Shown here piece after piece: positions 9,741 to 20,856 of a DNA stretch of 64,000 nucleotides. Location of the stretch: positions 3,128,501 to 3,192,500 of the forward strand of contig WPIO01000046.1 of NCBI GenBank assembly GCA_009760855.2. The letters are read 5' to 3'. The position numbers and the translations under genes are program-made. The DNA is from Cristatella mucedo (Eukaryota > Bryozoa > Phylactolaemata > Cristatellidae). Each line of letters opens with the position of its first letter. Within the stretch, counting starts at the first letter, position 1. The notes under the pieces were generated by a model. That model did no database searches and was not told the origin of the DNA. It was given only the letters and a program-made list of their open reading frames with translations.

Positions 9741-11005
9741 ATAATAATAATAATAATATTGCACTTGATAAAGCGCCCTCAGAGAACTTAATCTCTTTCT
9801 AGGCGCTTTACATTTGCTGCAAAGTGATATGCAATAGAATAGTAAGTAAAATCATGCTTGAAAAACAAACAAAATAAATAATATGGTTAGGGGTTACATG
9901 CACAGGGTCAGCATGCAAATGTGGTTAGTGGCAGCATGCACAGTGTCAGCACGCATAAGCACATCAATGACGAATCACAGGGACCCACTAAATGCTGTCC
10001 TAAATAGGTGTGTTTTTAAGTTTCTTTTAAATGTGGTCAGGTCAGGGGATGTTCTGATGCAGGTCGGGAGGGAGTTCCAGGCTGTGGGAGCATACGAGCT
10101 AAATGCACGGTCTCCAAAGGATTTAAGGTTTGTACGAGGTATTTCCAGACTGTTGGATTCCGAAAAGCGAGTGGTACGATGCTTGGCCTGATGGGGTAGT
10201 ATATCTGAAAGATAGGCTGGAGCCATAGAATGAAGAGACCTAAAAGTGAGCGACAAAACCTTGAAGTCAATCCGTTGCTTGACTGGTAGCCAGTGCAGGT
10301 CGGCGAGAAGTGGAGTAATGTGGCAACTGCGACGCTCACGACAGACAAGCCTAGCTGCCGAGTTTTGCACCAGCTGCAATCGCCTGATCGCACATGCTGG
10401 TAGGCCAGTAAGCAGTGAGTTGCAGAAGTCGAGACGAGATGTCACGAATGCATGGACCAGCTTGGATGTGGTATCTTTATCTAAACAAGCCCGAATTTTA
10501 GCAATGTTATGAAGCTGAAAATATGCAGATTTGACTGTGGAGCTGATGTGGTCGTCTAACGAGAGGTCGCTTTGGAATATGACACCCAGATTTCGAGCTG
10601 ATTCAACTGGAGATATGCTGTCAGAGCCAATTTTGAGAGTCAGCCTTTCCAATTTCTGAATCACACTGGGTTTGCCCATAACTAGTAAGTTAGTTTTATC
10701 ATCGTTTAGTTTTAGAAAATTTGCTGCCATCCATGTGCGGATGTCATCAATGCATGCAGCTAGTGAGTTGAGAGAATTTGAGGTGCTCGAAGGCTGGGAG
10801 GGATCAAAGCGAAGGTACAACTGAGTGTCATCCGCATAGAAGTGAAAGCCTAGATTGTGCTTGGCAATCACATCAGCAAGAGGGAGTGTATAAACCGTGA
10901 TAAGAACCGGACCTAGCACGGAGCCCTGAGGTACTCCATATTTTAGAGATACTTCATATGAATACTCTTTCAGATGAATATTCTTTAGCCCATCTTGAAC
11001 AAATC
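9741..11005 (-). mobile_element. LINE-A copy, best preserved (L2/CR1-like), 5'-truncated
   Basis: Complete 3' half of the element on the minus strand. From 3' to 5': ATT-type tail (9741-9762), stem-loop (arms GCGCC at 9773-9777 and GGCGC at 9802-9806 on the plus strand), a 3' UTR with GCATGC-containing near repeats, then an uninterrupted coding region to about 11000, where homology to other copies ends. Truncation inside the RT domain is typical of target-primed reverse transcription. This copy is the reference used here for all other LINE-A pieces. Confidence 0.9.
9975..10946 (-). pseudogene. LINE-A reverse transcriptase, C-terminal half, frame intact
   Basis: The frame starts within the RT fingers/palm. 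Upstream of the first Met it reads KYGVPQGSVLGP, the conserved block before the catalytic motif. The palm motif C FYADD follows about 30 residues later with both catalytic Asp residues. Then come DDIRTWMAANFLKLNDDKT, the thumb region (FVTSRLDFCNSLLTGLP), LHWLPVKQRIDFK, and the typical L2/CR1 end WNSLP then FKRNLKTHLF. About 320 codons have no stop or frameshift. The N-terminal half of RT, the endonuclease and any ORF1 are absent, so it cannot move itself. The open frame suggests a fairly recent insertion. Family: non-LTR RT of the CR1/L2 group. Confidence 0.88.
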
Positions 11006-11620
11006 ACCCGCTAGACAACACAACTTTTGCATTACGGCGACTCAATATTAAAGTTGAAAGGGCCAAGTCTCATTAGTAGGACATTTTAGAATTCCTTCTC
11101 AACTAAGGACTTGACAACAGTGCAATAGCCGCCCAAAAATTTAATAATGCTGCTGTTGGTACACATTTTGGACTGAAAGGGCGTAAGATATTTTTATCTG
11201 TTGTACGTCAAAATAGAATCGCTCGCTCGGCATTCAAGTTAAGCTCCAGACTTGGAAGCAAGGCGGGCGGGCTGGTTCGAAGGCAACCGTGGGCTAAAGA
11301 CCGCACCGACTACTGCTGGCCATGATTGAAAAAGCAGTCTGTCTGACTTAACTGGCTTAATGCTCGACTCCAACCTCGACGGCGGCTTCCTCTCTTTTCT
11401 AATGGTGCAAGAGGCTCGTGACTCGTACCTATCTATCTATGAAAGGGCAATATCTGCTGCGAAACTGCATCGAATGACGGGCATCTTTTCGGGATCGGCC
11501 AGAAAGAGTATTTTCGTAACTCAGCGACGTTTACAAAAAGCCGGCCATTTCTCATCGACCATCCTCCAGCCAGCGGCCTTCGTGGTGTGCTGTTGCGGGC
11601 AGCGACGTCTACGTCCGCCC
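11006..11620. other. No recognised gene
   Basis: Nothing recognised between the LINE-A 5' breakpoint and the SINE2 copy. Confidence 0.45.
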
Positions 11621-11621
11621 A

Positions 11622-11755
11622 GGGTTTGGCCCAGCGGTTAAAATGCTCGCTCAGACCAAGTCCTACACCGAGGACGTCGGCTCGAGCCCCGTCGCGTACG
11701 AGAAGTGCCTGAAAAGAGATTAGGTTCCCTTGGGGGGCTATGAAAATCAATTATA
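11622..11755 (+). mobile_element. SINE2 copy, plus strand
   Basis: Head TTGGCCCAGCGGTTAAAATG (A box), a tRNA-like middle with ACCGAGGACG, a B box GGCTCGAGCCCCG, then tail GAAGTGCCTGAAAAGAGATT and GGTTCCCTTGGGGGGCTATG. Order and spacing equal the copies at 41.9 and 49.3 kb. It sits just upstream of the first CpG-dense block. Confidence 0.7.
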
Positions 11756-11870
11756 AACGCAGCTATTGCAGAGCACCGGGACGGCGCGTGTGCGAAGCAG
11801 CGAAACCTCTCAGTTGCATTCTACGCGCCGGGCTCGAGGGCACTGCTGAACTGAAAACGATCGTGGCAAA

Positions 11871-12045
11871 ATGGCCGTCGGCGGCGGCGGCCATTCTGCC
11901 AGTGCACTGCAGGGCCTAAGCGTCCTCCAGCTATGGCACGCCGCCGCCGCCGCGAGCGCTCTGCACGTGCTCGGCCCTGAGCTCTTTACCGGCGCCTATT
12001 GGTCGCCTCCTCTCTCGCAGCGCTGCAAGTGTTCACGCGCAAGCG
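11871..12045 (+). CDS. Candidate first coding exon
   Basis: ATG at 11871 has A at -3 and G at +4. The first 58 codons (MAVGGGGHSASALQGLSVLQ then a hydrophobic Ala/Leu run) are less extreme than the rest of the 319-codon frame. A GTAAAC that could be a donor follows at about 12047. Beyond it the frame becomes Arg/Pro-rich, as in the other frames. Unrecognised; could be chance. Confidence 0.18.
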
Positions 12046-12420
12046 GTAAACTCGGCTCCGGAAACTGCACGGCCAGCCGATCGGCCCCGACCGGCTGCCC
12101 GGTGCAGCCGCCGCCGCCGCTGCTCTCGCGTCGAACGCGCGAGCGCTCGCGTCGACCGTCCCGACGTCCAGCGCTCCAGCAAGGAGCGGGAGCTGCTCGC
12201 GTAGCTGCCCGCAACGCCGACCCGCCGGCCGACGCTCCGGACGAGCGCGAGCAGCAGGGATTAGCCGGTCCTCTGCAGCGCCGCGCGCGACAGTCGCTTC
12301 CTCCTCCGCCGCCGCCGCACCAGCGCTGCCGGGGCTGCGGCCGATTCGGACGCTGGCTGGCCGGCTGGCTGGCTGGCGCTGTTGCTGGCCGCACAGGCGT
12401 GCTCGCAGCGGAAATGGATG

Positions 12421-12455
12421 CGGTCCGACTCGCTGCGGCGCAGCGAGTCGGACCG
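12421..12455. repeat. Perfect hairpin, 16-bp arms, 3-nt loop
   Basis: Arms CGGTCCGACTCGCTGC (12421-12436) and GCAGCGAGTCGGACCG (12440-12455) are exact reverse complements separated by GGC. It would form a very stable hairpin in DNA or RNA. Confidence 0.95.
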
Positions 12456-13178
12456 GACCGACCCGGACGACGGACGACGACGCGGAGCGGCTTCTGGCGG
12501 CGTGCCGGAAGCGGGCGACCGCACGCGAGCGCGAGGCGCCAGCCAGCCTGGAGTGCTCGGTTCCGGCGAGATAAGAGAGCGAGCGAGAGGTGCGTCCACT
12601 TGCTGTGCGCGGCGGAGGCGATCTTACGCTCCGTCAAGAATTTATTGACGCCTCCTCGCCATTCCGCACCCATTCCCGAGTGCTTTGCGACCTTCGCGAA
12701 AATGCGTGCGAGCGGGCGCGGCGGCGCACCGCTCACTCGAAAATGCAGGGCGTGGCAGCCGTGGCAGCAGCGAACTGGCCGACGGGCGACAAGTGGCTGC
12801 TCCAGCAAAGACCCCAGCAAAGGGCGGTGAAACCGACAAACGCCCGGGCTCTGGCGGCGGGGGATCTAACAGCGGCAGAGTACATCCGGTCGCGACAGCG
12901 CCACGCAGGGCGGAACAGTTGCAGCGCGCGTCTCGCACACTGTCGCCCCATGCGGGTGCGACGGTCAGGACGCTAGTGTCTCGGAATGCCGCACCAAGGT
13001 CGAGGTCAAGATCGAGCGCGAACAAAATGCAACGCCCCACCAGCGACGCCTGAGGCATTGCTCGCCGACTGCAAAGTGGACCAACTAATGTGACGTTATC
13101 GGCGCAATGTGCGGCCTCCGCGTCCGGGCAGAATTAACGCTGTTGCAAAGGCACTAGTCGCACCTGACGCACCTGATG

Positions 13179-13421
13179 ACCATGATATTGGTGACGCACC
13201 ATGATATTGGTGACGACTGGATCTGGCTTCACGGCTCGCGACTTGTAGGCGCAGCGCCAATTCAAGCAGGTATGCCGACAGTTGCACGAACACGGCAGCG
13301 ACGACGAGCGCTCGTACTTTACCATAATAGATACCATAATAAAACTACCATAATAAATAAAATAAAATAAATTACTATAATAAAACTTTACCATGACCAG
13401 CGCTCGTACTTTACCATAATA
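13179..13421. repeat. Two local direct duplications
   Basis: ACCATGATATTGGTGACG occurs at 13179-13196 and 13198-13215. A 23-bp block that begins AGCGCTCGTACTTTACC occurs at 13307-13329 and again at 13399-13421. Between these is AT-rich filler made of ACCATAATA-like pieces of the same block. The pattern looks like templated filler DNA rather than a mobile element. Confidence 0.85.
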
Positions 13422-13429
13422 AGTTCACA

Positions 13430-15215
13430 TCCACGACGTAGACACGTCTATCTGACAGCAGCGGAGTGTTGCGGGTGGCCATGATACACGCCAACGGCTC
13501 CGTGGCCGAGGGCTCAAATAGGCTCAAATGTCAATGTCAACTACGCCAGCACAACTCACTGCCTATTGCATAGCGTCAGATTTTATGCGGCTTAGGCTAT
13601 AGATAGTCGCATATTCTGTTCATATCCAATACCATTCAGGAACCACGAATAATGAGTATCAATCAAAATTGAGCAAATTCAGGTAGCCGCGGTTTCAACG
13701 GCGTCAATTAGCATTGAAATAGGGGAAGTTCTGTTGTGGACACTGTGCCAATAGCACAGCTAGCGTATGTTTTTATATTAACATAATATATAGTGATACA
13801 ATTATATTATATAATGAACACATTTTGAGAGATCTATTTTGTCTAGGGTTAAAACGGCGGCTAGTAATTGATTTTTTAGACAGCAATGCAATTAAAAATA
13901 ATAAATTGAAGTAAATATACACAATAATAATTACAGTTGCTCACTTTTATCACGCGTGCATATGTTGAGTTGCTACTACTGTGTGCCTTTGTCTGCTCTG
14001 TTTCTTTACGGCACCTAACTTTGGGCATTAGCAATAGAGTTAGTGATTCGTTTGGCTAATGCAGCTCCATCGCTCTCGTGCGCTCGACGTCTGATCAGCC
14101 GCAGACGCCGGGTCGGAGCCCGAGAGTCGGAGCAGTGGTAGAAGCGTTCATTCAGTCCAGTTCATCACGCATTTTATTCACGGCGACTTAGAAATCGATC
14201 TGATGAACCGACCAGGCCGGCACACATTTGAAATAGATGCCACTTCTTACGTTTGCAAAATTAATCGTAATTTCAGCCAAGACTGCAGTAGAAAGTGACA
14301 CAACCGTGTCTCAGCGTCGAGTCGTTGGGGCTATCTTATTTTTATACCTCAGAATCTGTCGATTAATTCTCACATTAAAATCGGACTTTCGTTCAGTTAG
14401 TGGACTACGGATTTTAAGTTATCTTGATTCCACGGACGGCGTGGAAATGTCATCCCTGGCTAGTCCGAGAAGTGGGCGAGCCTTTATTGGTGGTACTACA
14501 TTTAAGTCTTTCGGCTCGCAGTAACTCACGCTGTGCTCAGCGACAGCCCAGATCACAGGTCAGCAAGCCACGGATGGTGTTTAAGGGCTGTTTCGTTAAA
14601 GGCAAAGGTCTTTGCGAAGAGTTTTAGGCTAACCGATAGTGAGCGGCTCATGTACTTTACAAGCCCGCATCCATGAAAAATCACGGAATACTTCAGCTTA
14701 GCTTTGAATGGTGGACCTAAAGCGTCCGCTAAACTGACTCGTATGCCGGCGGCCTATGCTTTGCGCCGCCGGACGCCGCTTCCGTCGAAGAATAGCGGGC
14801 AGGCTCTACTTATGCATGTCAATGGCTTACCTCAGCAGTCAGCGAAGCACGACTTCCCGTCGGGAGATCTCCCGACTCTGGCGCTTCCTCTGGTGGCAGC
14901 TTCCGCCCGAAAGCGGAAGCGCCTCCAGAACTTCTCGTCACTTTTTTTGTTGTTGAAGATTACTTGTTTAATTCTGATGCTCAGTGGGACAGCAAGTCAC
15001 CTGATTTGAATTCCATACAATGGCGTGGAGCACTATGAATATCGACTTACTGTTTTTCTCCTCCGACTCTTTAGCCTTGCTTGAATGCATTATTTAGAGG
15101 TCAAACGTATCGCCGTAGCGTTATCAGAGGCTTTTAAGCTTTGTGTCCGAGCTTTAATCGACTCGGTATATTTTTATCTAATACGGCTGCTGTTTACTAA
15201 TTTATTTTCTCTTAC
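13430..15215. other. No confident gene; one ordinary ORF
   Basis: A 95-codon frame from ATG 14237 to 14524 (plus) has ordinary composition (starts MPLLTFAKLIVISAK) but no recognisable family and no clear splice signals. A GC-rich patch with GCCGGACGCCGC lies near 14750-14880. Nothing else recognised. Confidence 0.3.
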
Positions 15216-15216
15216 A

Positions 15217-16357
15217 GTAATAATAATAAAACATTTGATGTAGCACCTCCAGAGAACTCAATCTCTTTATAAGCAATTTACATTTGCTGCAAAGGAAGCA
15301 CGATTGACAATAAACAACAAAAACATGGTTAGACATGCACAGGGTCAGCATGCAAAGTATGGTTCGTGGCAGCATGCATAGTGTCAGCACGCGTAAGAAT
15401 ATGAAGGACGAATCGCAGAGACCCAATAAATGCTGCATTAAACAGATGCATTTGTATTTTCTTTTTTAATGTGATCTCAAGTCAGGAGATGTCTTGGCGC
15501 TAGTCTGGAGTGAGTTCTAGGCTTTGGAGCAGACGAACTAAAGGGAACCAGCTCCAGAGGATTTGAGGTTTGCACGAGATATAGGCAGATTCCGAAAAGC
15601 GGGTAGTACCATGCTTAGCCTGGTGGGGGAGTATATCTGATAGGTAGGCTGGAACCAAAGAACAAAGGAACCTAAACTGAATTATGTACCCTTGAAGTCT
15701 ATGCGTTGCTTGACAGGCGGCCACTGTAGGTCGGCGATAAGTGGTGTGATGTGGTCTCTGCCTAGCTGCACAGTTTTGCACCAGCTGTAAGTGCCTGATT
15801 GCATGGGCCGGTAGACCAACAAGCAGTTAGTTTACTAGAGTCGAGACAGGACGTTACAAATAAATGGACCGATTCAGATGTGGTATCATTGTCTAAACAA
15901 GCCCAAATATTAGCAAGGTTATATAGCTGGAAGTAGGCAGATTTGACTGTGCAGCCGATGTGGTCGTCTAAGGAAAGGTCACTTTGGAACAGGACAACTA
16001 GATTTCACGCAGATTCAACAGAAAATGTGCTGGCAGAGCCGATTTTGAGTGTTAGCCTTTCCAATTTCTGAATCACATTAGGTTTGCCCATAACTATTAA
16101 GTTGGTTTAATTATCATTAAATTTAAGAAAGTTTGCTGCCATCCATGTGCGGATGTCATCAATACGTGCAGCAAAGGAGTTGAGAGAATTTGACGTGCTG
16201 GAGGGCTGAGTGGGATCAATGCGAAGGTACATCTGAATGTCACCCGCATATCAGCGAAAGCCTTGATTGTGCTTGACAATAACATCGGAAAGACGGAGAG
16301 TATGAATAGTGAAAAGAACAGGACCAATCGCAGAGCCCTGGGGTACCCCATATTTTA
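15217..16357 (-). mobile_element. LINE-A copy, frames broken
   Basis: Same organisation as the 9.74 kb copy: ATT-rich tail at 15217-15232, stem-loop remnant (CTCCAGAGAACTCAATCTCT), 3' UTR, then the coding part. Phrases such as LVPAYLSDILPHQAKHGTTR and RVTFRCTFALIP appear in shifted frames. Homology ends at about 16357 after GGGTACCCCATATTTTAG, the RT block before motif C. Multiple stops make it inactive. Confidence 0.85.
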
Positions 16358-16508
16358 GTGGTTCTTGGATGATCTTTGTCCATTCACAACTTTAATTTAC
16401 AGCTCAGAATATATTGATGAGCTGATTCAAAAGCCTTCATATTATAATGACAGCAGGGCCCTAGCGGCGTCAATCACTATCGCGTACTCGCGTGGAGTGA
16501 GAAGAACG

Positions 16509-16590
16509 GTGCACTCGTAAGCAGGATTCAAATCCATGACCTCGATCGTGAAGTTGAGCACTCTGCCTCTATGCTAAGACTCACGGGCAC
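16509..16590 (-). tRNA. tRNA-like sequence, pseudogene or SINE head
   Basis: The reverse complement contains TTAGCATAGAGGCAGAGTGC (A-box/D-arm-like) and, about 30 nt on, GGATTTGAATCCTGC (B box/T-arm, with TTTGAA in place of TTCGA). Flanking GTGCCCGTGAG and CTTACGAGTGCAC are roughly complementary. The acceptor stem does not pair cleanly, so a functional tRNA is unlikely. It differs from SINE2 and SINE-T1. Confidence 0.35.
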
Positions 16591-17020
16591 CTCGTGTTTT
16601 ATTAAAGAAAAGACAATCTAACGGAATCTTCGTCTAGTGAAACTTTGGCAGGCCAAAGCAATTATATCATGACAGCGTTTGAGATTATGTGCGATTTCCG
16701 AATCATAATCGTCAGGCAACAAATATATTTACATAGATTTTGAGACCGTATGCAAAGCCGAACACCGGCAGCAGTTGGTCACTTGAGCTAGAGGCATACA
16801 AGTGAGTGGTAGTAAGCTCTGGATCTGGGGTTGTCGAAATGCTGCTCTTTGTTGCTGGTCGAATGAACTGCTCTGATCGCGGGGCACGGACTAGCTATTA
16901 GCACAGCCATTACGTTCTGGGGCGCTTGCGATTGCCGCCGTGCTCCGCTGCTGCTCAGCTCGGCGCAGCCTGCGACTTCGAATCGATAGGGAGGCGCAAG
17001 CTGCACGTCACGTGTCAATC

Positions 17021-17200
17021 ATGGCGGCGGCGGCTTACTGCCTGGCGCCTGGCACTTTTTCCGGGCGCTTTTCGCAAAGGACTCTGAATCGGGATGCACT
17101 GCAGCATGCTTTAATAGCGCAGGTGCTAGCACTCATGCTGCTAATGTCGGCACACGAAGGAGCTAGGCGACTGCCAACGATTAGGCATTTGCAAGCGTAA
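17021..17200 (+). CDS. Candidate 59-codon ORF / first exon
   Basis: ATG at 17021 has A at -3 and G at +4 within AATCATGGCGGCGGCGGC, a YY1-like promoter-proximal context. It reads MAAAAYCLAPGTFSGRF, then a hydrophobic ALIAQVLALMLLM segment, to a stop at 17198. GCAG|GTGCTA near 17120 could be a donor. Not recognised. Confidence 0.22.
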   Translation: MAAAAYCLAPGTFSGRFSQRTLNRDALQHALIAQVLALMLLMSAHEGARRLPTIRHLQA

Positions 17201-17893
17201 CCCAAACGTCATTCTGGTGCGCAGCTTGTCTGCAACGAATCTTCTTATTTGCGTGGTCTTTGTTGGTCCGAAGCCTCTGCCTTAAGCAGTTGTAAGACCT
17301 ATTTTAAATTCTCAAAGTTGTGTGCCTCGTTTTTGCATTATCGATGACCGCTTTTTACTCTCTGCTTCCCTGAAATTGATATCGGAAGTTAGATACACTC
17401 GTTTCGTGTAGAGCGTAAACAGCAGAGGAACTTTCCCGATCTCAGACCGCTTCATCGTGCTCGCGATTTGTCTCCTCTAGCACTTGGTTCGTCTCCACCT
17501 GCAAGTCGACCCTTCTTGTCTAGTGGTGCCCTTTCAGCTGAGCCCCGGTAGCACTGCCATCTGATGCCACGCTTTTACACAAACCCCGACGCTCATTTAT
17601 TCCCGGGGACTTAATTGCGATTTTATTGAACTCCCATTAACTATAGCCTGGATGTCATTATCACGTGCCAAACTTTGGCATTTCGTTGTGTTGCGGCCCG
17701 CATGGGTGCCACTTTTCTAATCGGTGAGCAATTTTCTGGGAATCTGGGCTGAACCCAGTTGGCTTTGGTCTACCCAAGTTACCTCCTAAAGCTTTGAAGC
17801 CCGTAATTCTTTCATTTAATTGTGGGATTGCTATTAATAATGAGCATTTCTGCCATCAACGAACCCAGGTCCCAAACCAAACGAGACCCGTGC
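17201..17893. other. No recognised gene
   Basis: Short frames only; nothing recognised up to the next LINE-A copy. Confidence 0.4.
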
Positions 17894-17894
17894 T

Positions 17895-18995
17895 GGCAGA
17901 ACCCGATCTCTCCCAGCCTTCCAGTGAGGCAAACTCTCTCAACTCGCTTCCTGCATTTATTGTTCGCCGACATTCGCACTTCGATGATCTCAAACGTTAT
18001 CAAATCAAATGAAGGTAAAACCAACTTACTAGCTATGGGAAAACCAAGAGTGACTCGGGAATAGGACAGCTTAACTCTAAAAATCAGCTCAACCTGCAAA
18101 TCCTCCATGGCAGGTGCATGAAACCTCCGTGTCCTGTTCCAAAGTGACCAATCGTGAGACGACCACATTAGCTTTACAGTTAAGTATGAATACTTTCATC
18201 TACGTAGCTTAGCTAACACTTGGCCCATCTCAGACAGGGATGGTACATCCAACTTGGTCCAGTAACTCGCTGCTGTCTGGTCTACCGGCAGCAGCGGCAT
18301 GTCGGTGGTGAGCTCAGCAGATGCCGAATCGCATCATCGGCTGCTCGGCTTTCATATTATGGAATCAAGGAATGAATTATGATGATATTAAAGATATACA
18401 TTAATTCATGCATTATTATGATGATATTAAAGATATATATATATATATATAATTATTGATATACATAATATCATCACTCCTTCGGCATCATCGCTTTGAT
18501 TCCAAATCAAGCAAGCAGCGTACAAAATTCAAAGTTACGTCACGAGCAGTTAGATCCATCCATTCTCTTGGATCCAGATCTACCTCTCAGAACTACTTCC
18601 CAATTGGGCTAGGCATCGTAACATCCGCTCTCTTTTCTTATTTAAGCCGTCTAGCTATACCTTGAACCAACCTCGAATCCTTTGGGGACCGTGCATTTAG
18701 TTTCTACGCTCTCAAAGCCTGAAACTCACTCCAGACTGACATCGCAAAATGTCTCTACTTTACCGAATTTAAAAAGAAGATAAACGCTCATTTTTTCAAG
18801 CTAAAAGATATTGCCGATTCCTTGAAAATGATCCTTTTTGAGTTATTATGCGTGCCGACATAATATATTTCGTCGCTAACCACATTGATATCATTTTTCA
18901 TTTACAGCACATGCAAAATGCATTGAAAGAGATTTATTTATTTGAAGGTGCTTGCAAAATGTGCTGTTATTGTTATTAATAGTATTAGTATTAAA
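17895..18995 (+). mobile_element. LINE-A copy with internal insertion
   Basis: Begins with the region equivalent to SQPSSTSNSLNSL (here SQPSSEANSLNSL), followed by KTNLLAMGKPRV. Homology is lost from about 18310 and returns near 18505 (the part equivalent to VKQRIDFK and RSLHS). It ends in a TTATTGTTATTAATAG tail near 18960-18995. Between these points about 150 bp of LINE sequence is replaced by AT-rich inverted-repeat DNA. Not functional. Confidence 0.7.
18363..18507. repeat. AT-rich inverted repeat with TA core
   Basis: GGAATCAA near 18361 and TTGATTCC near 18499 are inverted. Inside them TTATGATGATATTA is opposed by TAATATCATCA. TATGATGATATTAAAGATATA is also present twice in direct orientation around 18378 and 18416. 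The centre is (AT)n at about 18433-18452. It replaces part of a LINE-A copy. Confidence 0.6.
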
Positions 18996-19334
18996 CACTT
19001 AGCTTGCTGGCTGTCTGAAGTTATTACAACCTCTGGGTAAACGGCTGCTACAGTATATCTAAACGCAGGCTACCATCAACTGGACTTAAATTATGGCTGC
19101 CGGAATGAGTGGTTCCCGAACTATGATGAATAAGTACCGCATCTGTCATAACCTGTAGTAGCTACAGCCTTGAAAGTTATATATCTGCGTACCCACTACC
19201 TTTATAGTTGTGGCGCGAGCGAGTACTTCCTCTCGGTGGAATGTAGAGCCAAGCTTGAATCTAATGAACTAGTGCCGCCGTTGATCGGTGATGCTGATTT
19301 CTTTCGTGCTCAGCTGTTGTAAAAACAAGTTAAA
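18996..19334. other. No recognised gene
   Basis: Nothing recognised. Confidence 0.4.
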
Positions 19335-19430
19335 AGGTCAAAGCTGATTTAACAGCCTCGTTTACATAGCGGCAGAAGAGCCTCGGCGGCGGCTATTGGC
19401 ACCGCTGGCAGTCGCGTACGCACGGCGGCG
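19335..19430 (-). mobile_element. Decayed SINE-T1 tail fragment
   Basis: Plus strand GATTTAACAGCCTCGTTTACATAGC, read as the reverse tail, then GGCAGAAGAGCC, matches the end of SINE-T1 (AGAGGCTGTTTAATCAGC). The head is lost in GC-rich sequence. Confidence 0.4.
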
Positions 19431-19880
19431 GCGTCGCTGCTTCCGCTGCTCGTAAAGCGCGCGCTTCCCGTGTGTCATTTCCACCAGCGCCGGTCGCGGG
19501 CGCGCGAGGTCTTTTGTGACTGTTGCATTGCCCGTGGCGACGTAGTGCTGCTCTCTGTGCGCTGCACAACTCTCTGAGCCTCGGAGCCGTTTCTAAGAGC
19601 GTCTAGTCATTCTAGGATTTCTGGAAACGTAAGAGGCGCGCTCGGACGTCCGAGCTTCTGAGCTGAACGGCAGCATCCGAGCGCCGGTCTCGGTGTCCGG
19701 TGCCGGTATCTCGCGGCAGGACCTTCCTCGTCTGGAACGGGCCGACCCTCCTTTGAAAAAATGGCCCCTGGCTCGGTCGGCTTGCTCGCGCGTGCAAAAC
19801 TGAGCTCTGATGGACGACGCCATTCATCCGGCGAGATCTCGCCGTCGACAATCCATTTCCGGCATTCTCTCTGCATGCAC
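19380..19880. other. CpG-dense block with opposed ORFs
   Basis: GC-rich and CpG-rich. On the plus strand an ATG at 19761 in a strong context (AAAAAATGGC) opens MAPGSVGLLARAKLSSDGRR. On the minus strand an ATG near 19823 opens MASSIRAQF. Both run without stop across the same DNA, so neither is secure. The block ends in a long ATAC/ATA microsatellite. Confidence 0.4.
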
Positions 19881-19884
19881 TGCA

Positions 19885-20190
19885 GAGATACATACATACA
19901 CATACAATACATACATACATACATACATACATACATACATAATACATTATAATACATAATAATAATACATACATACATAATAACACATAATATATACATA
20001 ATAATACATAATACATACATAATACATAATACATACTACATACATAATAATACATAATAATAATACATGCATACATAATAATACATAGTAATAATACATA
20101 ATAATAATAATACATACATACATGCATAATAATACATAATAATAATAATACATACATACATGCATAATAATACATAATACATACATAACA
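19885..20190. repeat. (CATA)n / (AATAATACAT)n compound microsatellite
   Basis: CATACATACATA gives way to mixed AATAATACAT and CATGCATAATAATACATA units over about 305 bp. The Tyr/Ile/Met/Cys-rich minus-strand frames are translations of this repeat. Confidence 0.95.
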
Positions 20191-20224
20191 TACACAGTAC
20201 CAGAGCTCTAACTGACCTCTGCAG

Positions 20225-20312
20225 TAGTACTGTGTATGTCACCTTTATAACCGTGCTAGGCTTGTTGACATTGTGCTTGTTACCACTAGCCATTTGATCA
20301 TGCTTCATGCAC
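20225..20312 (+). mobile_element. LINE-A 3' UTR scrap, duplicated downstream
   Basis: ATAACCGTGCTAGGC, TTGACATTGTGC, then CTAGCCATTTGATCATGCTT is nearly identical to 20888-20950. It corresponds to the LINE-A 3' UTR (GTGCATGCT...ACTAACCA). The two copies are direct repeats about 630 bp apart, each beginning next to a TGTGT-type stretch. Confidence 0.45.
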
Positions 20313-20856
20313 TGCCATGGCGTCCATGCGCGGAAATGCGTTTGATCCGAAGGACCGCTCTCTGTCGGGCTCGATGATGCATAATCTTCTCTGACGCGAG
20401 CTGAGCCGTACTTTTTTTTATCTTGTGCTTACGCGAATGATTCGCCATTTCCATCGGCGACAAAGAAAAAAACGAGAATCCTTTCCTGCACAATGATACT
20501 TAGCCAGCGTACCTATCAGCACCAATGCACTCGATGCTTTATTAGATTAAGACTGGGCTTGAAGTTTTTTCCCACACCATTTGATCGTTTCGAAGAGCAG
20601 GATCGACGGAAGCGCGGCTCATGGTGTCACTTGACTAGATCCCGACGCGCTCGGTTATCTCCCCGGTATCTCGCTGGCCAGCGTCCACCGGAACTCGTGG
20701 GTTTCCACGTTTTCCACCGGCTCTTCACCGGAGAATTTCCTCCGTTTAGTGTTAATTGTTAAGTAGGCTAATTGGACATTATTTAGGCTGTTTCTTTAGG
20801 CTGTTTGGTTACTTCTATGACTGCTGAGGCTGAGCGGAGCTGTGTGCAAGGCAGTG
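20313..20856. other. No recognised gene
   Basis: A 90-codon plus frame (20493-20762) starts at ATG 20493 but has no recognisable family. It lies between two near-identical LINE-A scraps and may have been captured with the duplication. Confidence 0.3.

Larger units (their letters stand above)
11830..13110. other. CpG-dense GC-rich block 1
   Basis: Very high CpG density, GCC/GGC runs and long stop-poor frames on both strands (up to 319 codons) of low-complexity Ala/Arg/Pro/Gly. This is expected of CpG-island-like DNA and does not by itself show a gene. A motif AAAATGGCC at 11868 resembles YY1-type initiator-region motifs. Likely a promoter or first-exon region; direction not determined. Confidence 0.6.

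Noticed and set aside
11871-12830. A 319-codon plus-strand frame and overlapping long minus-strand frames
   Set aside because: Stop codons are rare in CpG-rich DNA, several frames are open at once, and the residues are Arg/Ala/Pro/Gly low complexity. Only the first 58 codons are kept as a weak exon candidate.
19607-20308. Tyr/Ile/Cys-rich proteins up to 187 codons
   Set aside because: Translations of the CATA/AATAATACAT microsatellite.
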